In this document: positions 10,836 through 20,870 of the stretch, one piece after another
Layout of the letters: the number at the start of each line of letters is the position of its first letter
Position numbering within the stretch: the first letter of the stretch is position 1
Assembly: GCA_047967505.1 (NCBI GenBank)
Contig: CM106540.1
Source: Dipteris shenzhenensis
Taxonomy: Eukaryota > Polypodiophyta > Polypodiopsida > Gleicheniales
Direction: 5' to 3' (one strand)
DNA length: 64,000 bases
Made by a program: the position numbers and the translations under genes
Notes under the pieces: model-generated
Databases searched by the model: none
Told to the model about the DNA's origin: nothing
Seen by the model: the letters and a program-made list of their open reading frames with translations, nothing else

Positions 10836-10898
10836 CTCATTTGAGAAAGTACCATTCAAATTACTATTATGACTCACATGTGTAAGTGTATCACTATC
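10836..10898 (-). pseudogene. repeat exon A5 (most diverged)
   Basis: DSDTLTHVSHNSNLNG then TFSNE, with a GTACTT donor. As in A4 the AG (ACAAGAT) is one base inside the block. Uninterrupted but clearly older than A1-A3. Confidence 0.48.
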
Positions 10899-11225
10899 TT
10901 GTACATGTCCAATGTGAAATTAAATATAATATATGCATGTTTGTTGAGAAGAAAAAAATATCTTCATCTTTCAAGAAACTAGTTTAAAATCATCATGAAG
11001 ATTTGAAAAGTACTATGATTACTATCATATTAATACATTGATCTCACCTTTTCTTATGGGGTTGAACTAATTACATATGGAAAAACAACCATCTCTTTTC
11101 TCTGTCTATTTTCATACTTCCTTTTCCCTTGCATCCACAGTAAGACCCACTAATATATGTCTTCATCTTTCCAAAATTAGCTCCCAGAAAGTGCAAGGGT
11201 AATATCTCATGGAGCTTTTGAGAAA

Positions 11226-11552
11226 TTATGTATTTGTTTTCCTCTTTCCCTTTTGGATAAAGTGCTCCAAGAGAAGGTCTTTTCCATACAACTTGCTAGC
11301 ATCACGATCTTTTTTTCTTGGAACAAAAAATATTTGCTTGTATGTGGGTGTCTCAGCCAAAGGTTCAATGCTAGATCTACATCTAGCATTCATCTTCTCC
11401 TTGACCTCTATTGTGTTAGAAGGAATATCATCATGTGTGGTTGGGGCTTTGACACTAGCAAGCATGTCTTGTACCATAGGACTCAACTCTTTAGACTTTA
11501 AAATATGCTCAAGGAAGTGAGCAACATCACCATGACTAAGTTGTGCGTCCAT
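11226..11552 (-). pseudogene. gene X exon-like frame (108 codons)
   Basis: An open minus-strand frame starting MDAQLSHGDVAHFLEHIL and ending in a basic stretch (KGKRKTNT). Composition is protein-like, with SIEPLAETPTYKQIFFVPRKK in the middle. A TGA lies in frame just upstream of the Met and I could not place the donor. No domain recognised. Confidence 0.42.
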
Positions 11553-12483
11553 GCCGAAAGCAAGTCAAAGAATCCTGTCACAAATACAAAGGTCATCACC
11601 TTCATCAGGAACAAATCTAGAAAACTACATATAAGGATTTAATAATATCTCGCACAAAGAGAATTGGAAATGTCAAGAATTTGATTTTTTTTTTAAAGCT
11701 TTAACCAAAAAAAGAATAAAGCAAAAGGAAAAATTAGATATAAGTTTAGGATTACCTTTAATGGATTTGCCTACACATTTGCCAAAAATATATAAGAAAT
11801 ATAAATGGTTAGTTACACAATGGATTGCCAAGCCATTAGAAAGCTTCTCACTTTCCCATCAACCTCAATTCTCTTCCTTGCAATAATGATCCATTAACAC
11901 AACATAATACAGCATCTCCATTCTTCCTCTTCAATATCTACTTTCCACTTCTATCCTATCCTTTGTTCTTCTTCTAACAATGCTAGTCATACTCACTTAT
12001 TCTCAATGTCCACCTACTTGATCACATCATATCATGAATCTTGAGATCCTAGCATATAATCATTTACTTTTACTAGCATCACATCAGTCTCTTTTGGCTA
12101 TGGAGGTAAAGAACCACCATGGACTCAATAATCTCTTACAGACTACAGTATCCTTACATTCATAAGCAATCTAACTATTATATCCCTTGGGTAAAGGTAT
12201 GAACTTAGGCAACAAAGAAGTTATAGGGTGTACGTAATCCCAAGTAAAAGGAATGCAGTTTTTTTATAAGAGACTCATTCCTGTGGCATCATGTATTTCC
12301 AAGTTTCTGCCCCATTAGCAACAATTGTGATACATTGCTTCTAATATTGTGCACCAAAGAAAATCATGAACTCTCAATCATGTTGGATGGCAAAGAAAGA
12401 TAAGATGTGTCCTTTCCAAGTTTCCACACTTGAGAAGTCTTCAACATTATCATCTGATTTCACAAAACCACCTCATCTCCCAC
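11553..12483. other. Intron-like DNA of gene X
   Basis: AT-rich, no open frame of note and no recognised element. A minus-strand stretch at 12.1-12.48 kb may continue the exon-like sequence above it, but it has many stops. Confidence 0.4.
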
Positions 12484-13032
12484 CTAGTAAAGCTCTCCCT
12501 TGAACAATAGTTTCTTGTACTCCATGGCATTTCCAAATTTTCCTTGACACCTTTCAATACCCCAAAAGTGCTCTACATAGTGAACTTCTACATCTTCTAG
12601 GTTGCGATATGTCTTTCTCTTTCTAGTGATCGCAATGCCTTTTTGTTGTAGAATCCTCTCACATGGATATCCTTGAGCATATTGAATGTAAGCACTCCAT
12701 ATTTCTCTTTCTTTCTCAATAGAAGACACTTATGCCAATCAAGGTAGCCATGATTTCTAAAATCTACATTTGCATATCCAACAAGGAGAAAAAGACATCT
12801 ATGTGTGTCTTTAAGCATTTTAGCAAAGGTAGAAGACCATCGATGTCTCTTTGTATATGACTAAACGTCCAAGTCAATAACTTGTGAATATGATATTGAA
12901 CGTAGGATATCTCATTGCGCCAATTGTTTGTAGATGTGTTCACATACGTACACATGTTTCACTCAACACCAAAGCACCAATAAACATCATGCATGCCGTG
13001 CCTTATGATATCATCAAATATTTCTCCATTTC
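12484..13032 (-). pseudogene. gene X exon(s) with frameshifts
   Basis: The segment begins after a TATACAG acceptor at 13033 and joins the previous exon in phase 1, reading GNGEIFDDIIRHGMHDVYWCFG. A TGA then interrupts, followed by an open stretch (SYVQYHIHKLLTWTFSHIQ) and, in shifted frames, GYLDWHKCLLLRKKEKYG and KLLFKGELY. The run of protein-like sequence in neighbouring frames suggests one decayed exon or several exons. Family not recognised. Confidence 0.45.
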
Positions 13033-13133
13033 CTGTATACACATGATTATAAATTAATAACATGCTTTCTAAATTATATATGTACCTGAAAATAAAAAAG
13101 TTTCATGCAATGTAAGAGAAAGAACAAACCTAC

Positions 13134-13358
13134 CACATGTTTGAGAGGAGATGAATTTGGACCCATCTATTCCTCTTTCTTGACTCTCCACGCTAGTAGT
13201 AAAGTTATTGCCACTTGCATGTCTGACTCGGACCATCCCTTGTGACGGGTATAGTTGTAAAACAAGTGAGCAATATCAACTAAGAGAAGTCCCAAGTCAT
13301 GTAAACATGTGGGTATACCTTGTACTTCACTAAGGATATAGGGCAAGCACCATTGAAC
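13134..13358 (-). pseudogene. gene X exon interrupted by Copia-1 (3' part)
   Basis: From the copia border the frame reads QWCLPYILSEVQGIPTCLHD and continues HKGWSESDMQVAITLLLAWR to a GTAGGT donor at 13133. The same frame continues on the other side of the copia (19286 upward, SFKVEENKKFV), so the element landed in an exon. Family unknown. Confidence 0.5.
13354..13358. repeat. Copia-1 target site duplication (TGAAC)
   Basis: TGAAC directly before the left LTR and again at 19286-19290 directly after the right LTR: the 5-bp duplication expected of a Ty1/copia integrase. Confidence 0.92.
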
Positions 13359-13531
13359 TGAGAGTGCTCTCAACGGAAGCAAGAACGGAAGAAGGAGAGA
13401 GAGAGAGACAGAGAGCCACACAAGTTTTGGTGGGTGCAGAACCACCCTAATCTTCTTTTTCATTCATTTATATATGTGTTTGAGTATTGTACATAACTGG
13501 GGTGAAGGCACAGTGACCTTTAACCCCCACA
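13359..13531 (-). repeat. Copia-1 3' LTR
   Basis: 173 bp, starting TGAGAGTGCTCTCAAC and ending CCCCCACA on the plus strand. It pairs with 19113-19285 with four substitutions. It contains a GA microsatellite. For an element with a full gag-pol these LTRs are very short. Confidence 0.93.
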
Positions 13532-13543
13532 ACCTCCCACTTA
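13532..13543 (-). promoter_or_regulatory. Copia-1 polypurine tract
   Basis: On the minus strand AAGTGGGAGGT lies directly against the 3' LTR, the expected priming site for plus-strand DNA synthesis. Confidence 0.75.
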
Positions 13544-13623
13544 AAGGACAATGTGCCTTTAAGGGAGAACAACCAGTGAGCATACTATCCAATGCCCATC
13601 AATACACGACAATACTCAAACCG

Positions 13624-15222
13624 CTAACTAGGTAGACTCTTCGTCAGCATATCTACAGGGTTATCATCTGTATGAACCTTGACAAGCTCTATGCGCTTGT
13701 CCTCAAGTACCTCCCTGATGAAATGGTACCTGACCTCAATGTGTTTGGTCTTTGCATGAAAGACCGGATTCCGTGCTAGCTGAATAGCACTCATGGAATC
13801 ACTATGCAATGTCGATACACCTGTATGAATCCCCAAATCTCCCACTAGCCGATCAAGCCATATAGCCTCCTTGCAACCCTCTGTGGCTGCAACATACTCA
13901 GCCTCTGTGGTAGACAAAGCCACGCACTTCTGTGCACGAGACATCCACGACACTGCACCACCTGCAAAGATGAACACATAACCAGAAGTGGATCTCCTAC
14001 TATCCACATGCCCTGCATAGTCTGAATCTGTGTACCCAAGTACACGCATGTCTCCTTTACCAAAGCAGATGCACATCTCCTTGGTACCCTTCATGTACCT
14101 CATGATGCACTTAAGTGCCTCCCAATGCCTCTTTCCTGGATTAGCCATATACCGGCTAACAACTCCCACTGCAAATGCAATGTCTGGTCTAGTAGCTATC
14201 ATAGCATACATAAGACTCCCAACTGCTGATGCATAAGGAACCTTGGCCATCATGGCCCTTTCCTCATCTGATTTGGGACTATCTGTATGACTCAGTTTCA
14301 CATATGGAGGCAATGGAGTACTCACTGCCTTCCCCCCCTCCATATTGAAACGCTGCAATACTTTTGTAACATACTCTTTTTGTGAAAGCCAAAGGAGTTT
14401 CCTACTCCGATCACGCGTGATGCGCATACCAAGAATATGACCTGCAAATCCCAAATCCTTCATATCAAAGGCCTCATGCAACTTGGCCTTTAATGCATCT
14501 AGCTCATAAGTATTCTTGCTAGCCAATAGCATATCATCCACATATAGTGCCAAGATTATCAAGCTATTATCCTTAGCCCTTTTAGTGTAGAGGCAGTGAT
14601 CAATTTCACTCCTTCTAAAACCCTGGGACCGAATGAAAGCATCAAACTTCTGATACCATTCTCTAGGCGCTTGCTTAAGACCATAGAGACTCTTCTTTAG
14701 CTTGCAAACTAAATGCTCTTTGCCCTTTTCTTCAAAGCCTTCCGGCTGCACCATGTAAATTTCCTCATGCAAATCCCCATGCAAGAAAGCTGTCTTGACA
14801 TCCATCTGCATAAGCTCCATATCCTCTGATGCCACTAGTCCAAGCATGCATCTAAGTGTGGTCATCTTCACAACCGGAGAGAATATCTCATCAAAGTCCA
14901 CACCCTTCTCTTGCTTGAACCCTTTAGCAACCAAACGGGCCTTGTACCTAGGCACATCATCACCTGTGACCTTCATTTTGTAGACCCATTTACATGGCAA
15001 TGCTTTCTTTCCATGTGGCAAAGAAACCAAGTCCCAAGTCTTATTCTTCATAAGTGAACTCATCTCTGATTGCATAGCATACTCCCACTTGCGTTGATCC
15101 TCATGCATCATAGCTTCTCTGTAGCAAGAAGGCTCCTCGCAATCAGTAAGCATCACATAGTCTACCCCTGGAACAAACCTATCAGGCGGTCTAGACACTC
15201 TAGATGATCTTCTCAAGGGCAT
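13624..15222 (-). pseudogene. Copia-1 pol: reverse transcriptase and RNase H
   Basis: A 532-residue open frame. RT motifs: LPCKWVYKMK, MDVKTAFLHGDL, SLYGLKQAPREW and the catalytic box YVDDMLL near residue 228. RNase H follows with YTDSDYAG, ALSTTEAEYVAA and DSMSAIQLARNP, ending HTDDNPVDMLTKSLPS, the usual C-terminus of copia Pol. All catalytic acidic residues are present. The Met start is internal to pol; translation would enter from the integrase part through a frameshifted stretch at about 15.24 kb. Confidence 0.93.
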
Positions 15223-15527
15223 TTCAGCTTGCTATCCCACCTGCATATCAGCCACACATTTGGCTCATCATTTCCACCAATAGATGATCCATCATCTACC
15301 CTTGATTGTATACCTGTGGGAGTACTTGGTGGTACCATTTCTTGCACATTTGGTGCATGGATAGCTTGCTGCCTATCAACATAGGCAGGTGGATTCACAT
15401 CCTGGAAAGTGATTCTCCTCATTTCCATATCCCTCATGGGTGCCTTATGCATCTTCTTCTCATTGAAGACCACATCATGGCTGCATATGATCTTCTTTGC
15501 TTCTGGATCCCAGAGACGATAGCCCAT
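15213..15527 (-). pseudogene. Copia-1 pol: region between integrase and RT
   Basis: 104-residue frame with MGYRLWDPEAKKIICSHDVV, the C-terminal integrase motif of copia elements (GYRLW-type), followed by the low-complexity linker before RT. It is in a different frame from both neighbours, showing a frameshift on each side. Confidence 0.85.
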
Positions 15528-15547
15528 CTCTCCACTTTCACCATAAC

Positions 15548-15811
15548 CTAGAAAGATGCATTTCCTAGACTTAGGATCTTTCGAAGCTCTTTTGGCACAT
15601 GTGCATATGCCTCACACCCAAATGCACGCAAATGAGAGTAAGAGGGCTTCTTGCCACTCCATGCCTCTTCAGGAATACCACCATCCAAACTCTTACTAGG
15701 TGATCTATTGATCACATGCACTGCAGTCTTCATTGCCTCAGCCCAAAAACCACTAGAAAGACTTGCATTGGAAAGCATGCATTGCAACCTTTCTTGAATG
15801 GTACAATTCAT
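15548..15811 (-). pseudogene. Copia-1 pol: integrase C-terminal half
   Basis: 87-residue frame with SGFWAEAMKTAVHVINRSPS and HLRAFGCEAYAHVPKELR, the conserved segment after the copia integrase core. The third catalytic residue lies just upstream in the same frame (VAEKMN), above the Met. A frameshift follows near 15.58 kb. Confidence 0.88.
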
Positions 15812-15889
15812 CTTTTCTGCAACTGGATTTTGCTCTGGAGTACAAGGGGATATGAGCTCCCTCTTAATCCCATGTGTATCACAGAAATG

Positions 15890-17026
15890 CTAAAAGTCAT
15901 GAGAGAGATACTCTCCACCATTGTCAGTCCGTAGGCATTTAAGCGTTCTACCTGACTGATTCTCAACCAAGGCCAGCCATTTCTGAAATACCTGGAACAC
16001 ATCACTCTTCCGAGCTATAGCATAAGCCCACACTTTCCTAGTTGCATCATCAATGAATGTCACATAGTATTCAGCCCCGCCTAATGACCGTGTAGGCATG
16101 GGACCGCATACATCTGAATGCACCAAATCAAGCATTTCAAACTCTTTCTTTCCCCTTCTTTTATGGGCTGATTTAGTCTGCTTCCCATAGAGACAATGCT
16201 CACAAAATTCAAAATCAGAGAAACTCAAATGCGGTACATAACCCAAACGGCATAAGAGTTTCATTCCATTCTGGCTCATGTGCCCCAACCTGCAATGCCA
16301 CAAAGAAGTGCTTGGCTGCTCGGTTATTGCAACAACATGATCAAATACCCCTGATACATGTAAGGGATACAAAGTCCCACACTTGGCACCCCTGGCCAAA
16401 AGCATAGAGCCCTTCTGAATTTTCCAACTCTGAAAGCCAAAAGTGGTGTGAAAACCAGCATCATCTAGTTGACCCACTGAAATAAGACTCTTGGTCAGCT
16501 TAGGCACATGTCTCACATGTTTCAAAACAAATGCATACCCATTTGCAAAAGAAAACTTTATGTCACCTACTCCCACTATGTCACATGCATAGTCATTTCC
16601 AAGATGCACACAACCTGTCTTTCCACTGTCATAATTGGAGAACCATTCCCTATGGGGAGTAACATGGAATGAAGCACCAGAATCCAAAATCCAATCCTGG
16701 GAATATGCATCATCTGAAGTGGCAAGCAACTCTGCAGATAAACTAGACATGAAGAGAACGTCATTGTCACTATCATGTGTGACTGCATTGATCTCCTCGA
16801 TCTTCACTTTTCCTTTGTCCTCCCTTGGACTCTCTTCCTTTTGATTTGCACCCCAATTTGCATTCTTTTTCTTATCCTTTTGCTCTCTTTTCAGCTTGTA
16901 GCAATCCTTTTTCATATGGCCCTTCTTGCCACAATGGTAACACTCAATGTTCCATGCCCTGGATTTGCTACGTGACTTCCCTCTTTCTTGGGACTTCCCC
17001 CTGAATTGTGATCTGCCCCTTTGCAC
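15890..17026 (-). pseudogene. Copia-1 nucleocapsid, protease and integrase N-terminal half
   Basis: 378-residue frame. In order: zinc knuckle CYHCGKKGHMKKDC (residues about 29-42); protease DSGASFHVT (near 115); the pre-integrase zinc domain with SLWHCRLGHMSQNG and CEHCLYGKQ; integrase core with HSDVCGP and LRTDNGGEY. It ends at a TAG that falls inside the core. It is in the same frame as gag (separated only by a TGA) and as the C-terminal integrase piece. Confidence 0.93.
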
Positions 17027-17029
17027 ATT

Positions 17030-17644
17030 TCAGGCTGCATCCTGCTTGTTGCCATCCATAGACTTCCGTCTAATCTCCTCGGCCAACAAGCTACCCACAA
17101 CATCATCAAATTTCAGTACTCCACCAGGTGCAGAGTTACTGATAGCTGTACGGAAGGTATCCCATGAGGATGGCAATGAACATAAGAGAAATATTGCCTT
17201 AGTCTCCGCATCAAAATTCATTTTCTGAGCCTGAAGCTGGCTGAAAATAATATTGAATTCATTCAAGTGAGAAGCAATGGAGACCCCTTCCTTCATCTGC
17301 AGCTCAAACAACCTCTTCATGAGGTAAACTTTATTAGAGGCAGTTTCCTTCTCATAAGTGGCACATAGTTTCTTCCACAAATCTTCCGTAGTCTGCTCAT
17401 GTACTACTGTGAAATAAACTGACTCTGCAAGATGAAGTCTAATAGTAGACTTTGCTAATGCATCCAACTCATTCCAATCATCCTCAGACATATCCGCAGG
17501 CTTAGCTTCAATACCTGCCAAGGGTTTAATCTGCCTCTTTTGAATAAGCACATCTCTTATTTGTTCTTTCCACAAAGAAAAGTTTGTCCCATCAAACTTT
17601 TTAATGCTGAAAAACTCCTTTTTAGGCATGGAAGAGGATGCCAT
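17030..17644 (-). pseudogene. Copia-1 gag
   Basis: 204-residue frame beginning MASSSMPKKEFFSIKKFDG, with the copia Gag (UBN2) pattern: NFSLWKEQIRDVL, DLWKKLCATYEKE, and LNEFNIIFSQL. This is the capsid part; the nucleocapsid knuckle follows after the TGA at 17030-17032. The ATG at 17644 is a good start because the family usually begins shortly before FDGTNF. Confidence 0.92.
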
Positions 17645-19098
17645 GATGCAAATGAAACAAAAATCCCAAATGCTAGTCCCTGCAAGAGAGAATCACACCA
17701 AATACCAGGTGCACCCAAATGTGTATGCCACAATAGACTGAAATATCACAAAAGACTCAAAGCTCAAAGCATCAAAAGATGCATCTGACTCATGTGCATA
17801 TACTATGCATCCATATGAGCAAATATGGCCCAAAAGAAAATGCCAATAAGTGCCAAATGACTCGAGCATAAACACTGTCCACTGGCATATGCATCAATAA
17901 TATCTCATCCAAGAGAGCATAGCACTATCAGTGCATCACCTGCAATGTGTCAAAGCTGTCCCTCAGCATAAAATAGCATCCATGTGCAAAGCGTCCATAA
18001 AAAATAGCATCCCACAAGGCAATTTGGGCCTATCAGCACATCCAACAAGGACCGCAATGCATCCAAATGGCATATAAATCATCCACTGCAACCCAATGCA
18101 TACCATGAATGAGCGCACTGAATGAGCGCACACTGCTCAAACTCACTGCTCAAACTGCAACCAGAGTGATCTGCATAAGGTATGCTCAAGAAATCATAGT
18201 CCCACGGTAATGACCGCTACTGAAAATAGAGCCTGAGATGCCTCAAAACATGGGCGCCATTGCATAATCGGAATCAACAAGAAAATCTGCAAATATCTCT
18301 CTTCTGCCAGAACTCCAAAATCCCAACCGATGAGTGAGAAATGGGAGTCAACACTTATCCACTGCCATGTGGCATAAATCTAAGGTTTCAAAACCTTAGA
18401 ATGAAAAATGCATAACAGAGAGACGAAATCGAATACACAGAGATCTATAACTCTGAAAATCCTCCACCGAATCACGCAAGAACTGATAGGTAGGGGTTTT
18501 TGGGCATCCGGAATGCAATGGGACAGACGGTTTTGGAAACCGTGGTCTCAATCACTGGGTCCAACACACGGACTGAAAAACGTTTTTTGAAATAGAGCTA
18601 TTTGTAAACTCCACGGGAGTGCGAATGATGAGCAACATAGAAGTTTTAGGACCTCTTGAGTCCACCGGAACTGACAGATCTACAAATGGTTGCTCCAAAC
18701 TTGAGTTCCAACACGCGGGCAAAAAACGCAGGAACTGACACAGTGACTCAGAAATCCAATGAAATGATCCCAGATTCAGGAATGAAGGTGTTTCCAAGCT
18801 CCTGAAGTGAAGTGGATACCAAAGGCAAGCAATAGTTGCCTCTACAAGTCAATATGGAGTCTCTGTCATCGAACGGAATAGGGAAAAGCTCAAAAAACGA
18901 CTTTTTCTTTCAAACCACTTAACAGGCTCTCAAAACCACTTCGCAAAGCCAAAGTGACTTTTCCAAATGTTCCTCCAAGGTCTCTGCACACTCGGATGCA
19001 AGTAAAGTCGCCCACAAAGCTTCCCACAGAGCTTCTCCTTCCTCCCACAAAGCTGCTGAGCTTCTAAGCATTCACGCACGCTCAGCTAGATCATCCGG
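17645..19098 (-). other. Copia-1 untranslated leader
   Basis: About 1.45 kb between the primer-binding site and the gag ATG with no open frame of note. It contains short repeated words such as TGAATGAGCGCAC (near 18.11 kb) and CCCACAAAGCTTCC near 19.03 kb. Probably packaging and 5' leader sequence; unusually long compared with the 173-bp LTR. Confidence 0.7.
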
Positions 19099-19110
19099 GC
19101 TCTGATACCA
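19099..19110 (-). promoter_or_regulatory. Copia-1 primer-binding site (initiator Met tRNA)
   Basis: On the minus strand TGGTATCAGAGC starts two bases after the 5' LTR. This is the standard plant iMet tRNA primer site. Confidence 0.93.
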
Positions 19111-19112
19111 GT

Positions 19113-19285
19113 TGAGAGTGCTCTCAACGGAAGCAAGAACGGAAGAAGGAGAGAGAGAGAAACAGAGAGCCACACAAGTTTTGGTGGGTGCAGAACCATC
19201 CTAATCTTCTTTTTCATTCAGTTATATATGTGTTTCAGTATTGTACATAACTGGGGTGAAGGCACAGTGACCTTTAACCCCCACA
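19113..19285 (-). repeat. Copia-1 5' LTR
   Basis: Second 173-bp LTR, four substitutions from the other. On the minus strand it runs TGTGGGGGTTAAAGG … GAGAGCACTCTCA. Confidence 0.93.
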
Positions 19286-19855
19286 TGAACAAACTTTTTA
19301 TTTTCCTCTACCTTGAAGCTATCATGGTACTTGCTAGAGTTTTGAGGCCATCATCCAAAACGGATTGAGTTTAGAGAGACCTTGTAAACATTTTCATCAG
19401 CTCCATCGATTGCTTTTTTAAGATCATTTGATGATCCCCTAATAAGAGATGAGATGAACTTTTTGAACAAGTTCAATGAAAGTATATGCATCAACATACC
19501 CATCATAACTTTTAGGCAGTTCAGTAACCTTCTCAACCCCAACTGTAGAAGTTAATGCAACATGCAAAGAACTATTCAAAGGCATTTCTTCTATAAGTGA
19601 AATAACACTATTCACTTCAGCATTTTGAAAGTCACTATGAGAATCTTTCCTTCTTATCACCCCAACTCTAAAGGTTGAATGTTGTTTTCCATTGATCTTG
19701 AACCCTTTTTTACCATCCTCCAAGTCCACCAAGGGAAGCACTATGGCAATGTCATTCACTTCGATTTCTTAATGCAGGCTAATCTCCTCATCTACAAGGT
19801 GAAAGTGTTCCTTGAGATCTGCTAGGGAGACCTCCAATAAAGGAGTGTCATAATG
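19286..19855 (-). pseudogene. gene X exon, 5' part, interrupted by Copia-1
   Basis: Starts with the second TGAAC. On the minus strand the frame that meets the copia border reads SFKVEENKKFV and, upstream past a TGA, LIRGSSNDLKKAIDGADENV. After one frameshift near 19.44 kb it continues in a 106-residue frame containing NDIAIVLPLVDLEDGKKG and TELPKSYDGYVDAYTFIELV; a TAA near 19.77 kb separates it from DTPLLEVSLADLKEHF. Clearly former coding sequence. No family recognised. Confidence 0.5.
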
Positions 19856-20582
19856 AATGGACAATGTTTCTGCTTCTCCAAAGCGAATGAACATAGATGC
19901 AGGCATGTTTTAGATGCACAAATGAACACTGAAGGATTGGCACCATGCACTACGAGAACAATTTCATCAATTTGCAAGCATGAAAGAAGGCAGAGCTATA
20001 GAATAGCTAGCGGCCCTTCATTTACAAAAGAAGATGCAGCCAGTAGAAGAGTGTGATAAAAAATGACATTGCCAGAGAAGAGGTGGCATCAAAAGAGCAA
20101 ATGGAAGCACAAGAGATGGCAAGAGGTTGATAGAAGAGGACATGGTAGCGGAAGAGAAGATGTTGATAGAAGGAAGAGATGACAAAAGAAGAGAAGACGT
20201 GAAGAAATTTTATCTTTGAAAGGTGGCGAGTTAGATGGCGCCATCACAATTATCTTCATAAAGGCTTCATGACATGGTTCATAATATCTTATTTCTTTTC
20301 CATGAAAATGGTAATCGTTTCACAAGATGGTAATTTGAATAAAGGCTCCATAACTTGCAAACACGAATCTGGTAAGAGGAAAAATTTAATATCCTTGCCT
20401 ACAAAACTAGAATGTTGTAACTTTAATGGTAGAATGTTAATTAATGCATACATTTATGCAAAATGCTAGTCATGTAAGAATGTTAATTTTAGTAATGATA
20501 GCATTAGTTAGTAACATTTGGGTTAGTCATGCAAGGTTGGCTATGATCACAATTCAACCGTGTTATTAAAGACCCAAAGATG

Positions 20583-20700
20583 GGCTATAGTGTACACCAC
20601 ACTAGTGTACAATATATGCAGTGTACACTGCACTGCAACATGCAGTACATAGTGCAATTCAGTATGCTCAGTGTACATTGCACTGCAAAGATGAAATGCA
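20583..20700. repeat. Cluster of GTGTACACTGCAC-type dyads
   Basis: Variants of GTGTACACTGCACTGCA occur several times within 120 bp (GTGTACACCACAC, GTGTACACTGCACTGCA, GTGTACATTGCACTGCA). Each is close to a palindrome around GTGTACAC. Confidence 0.55.
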
Positions 20701-20763
20701 AAGATGTATAGTGTAGTGGGCTCTCACGTTCAAGGAGACAAGTAGGCCATGAAAGATTACTGG

Positions 20764-20870
20764 GCCTTCTTTTCCCAGTACTTATTTCCCATCATGTAGG
20801 TGAATTGATACAAGCTACAAGCTAGTTCTTCTTTCCCCTGTACTCATTTTCCATCATGTACGTGAATTGC
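20764..20870 (+). repeat. 61-bp tandem duplication
   Basis: TTCTTTTCCCAGTACTTATTT…CATCATGTAGGTGAATTG is followed about 61 bp later by TTCTTTCCCCTGTACTCATTT…CATCATGTACGTGAATTG. Confidence 0.65.

Larger units (their letters stand above)
9271..10898 (-). repeat. Tandem array of about 0.4-kb units carrying small exons
   Basis: The landmark TTTCATTC followed by AGAAA recurs at 9271, 9718, 10114 and 10541 (periods about 447, 396 and 427). Each full unit carries an A exon (63 bp) and a B exon (66 bp) plus introns that are also similar (for example AAGAAACT…AATTCAAAATCAACATGAAGA). A fifth, older A copy lies at 10836-10898 without a B partner. The copies differ by substitutions and small indels, so the array arose by repeated segmental duplication inside gene X. 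Confidence 0.8.
13359..19285 (-). mobile_element. Complete Ty1/copia retrotransposon (Copia-1)
   Basis: A 5927-bp element with 173-bp LTRs (TG…CA ends), TSD TGAAC, initiator-Met tRNA primer site, polypurine tract, and gag, protease, integrase, RT and RNase H in copia order on the minus strand. The LTRs differ at 4 of 173 positions (2.3%), so it is fairly recent. The coding region has only about four lesions: TGA at 17030-17032, a TAG near 15890, and frameshifts near 15.58 and 15.24 kb. It interrupts an exon of gene X. Confidence 0.95.
7537..19855 (-). pseudogene. Unrecognised multi-exon host-like gene, split by Copia-1 ('gene X')
   Basis: Reading right to left on the minus strand, short open segments bounded by AG and GT alternate with AT-rich intron-like DNA over about 6.4 kb, excluding the copia insertion. 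Best-supported parts: an exon running from about 19.44 kb through the insertion site into 13134-13358; its next exon from 13032, joining in phase 1; an exon-like frame at 11226-11552; eight repeated small exons at 9359-10898; and phase-0 exons at 8317-8394 and 8137-8211. In-frame stops (for example near 12.97 and 19.36 kb) and mutated donors show decay. I do not recognise the protein family. No transposase signature was seen, but a degenerate DNA transposon is not excluded. Confidence 0.5.

Noticed and set aside
11036-11105. A further B-type repeat exon
   Set aside because: Position and flanking intron fit, but the block has an in-frame stop and little similarity to B1-B3.
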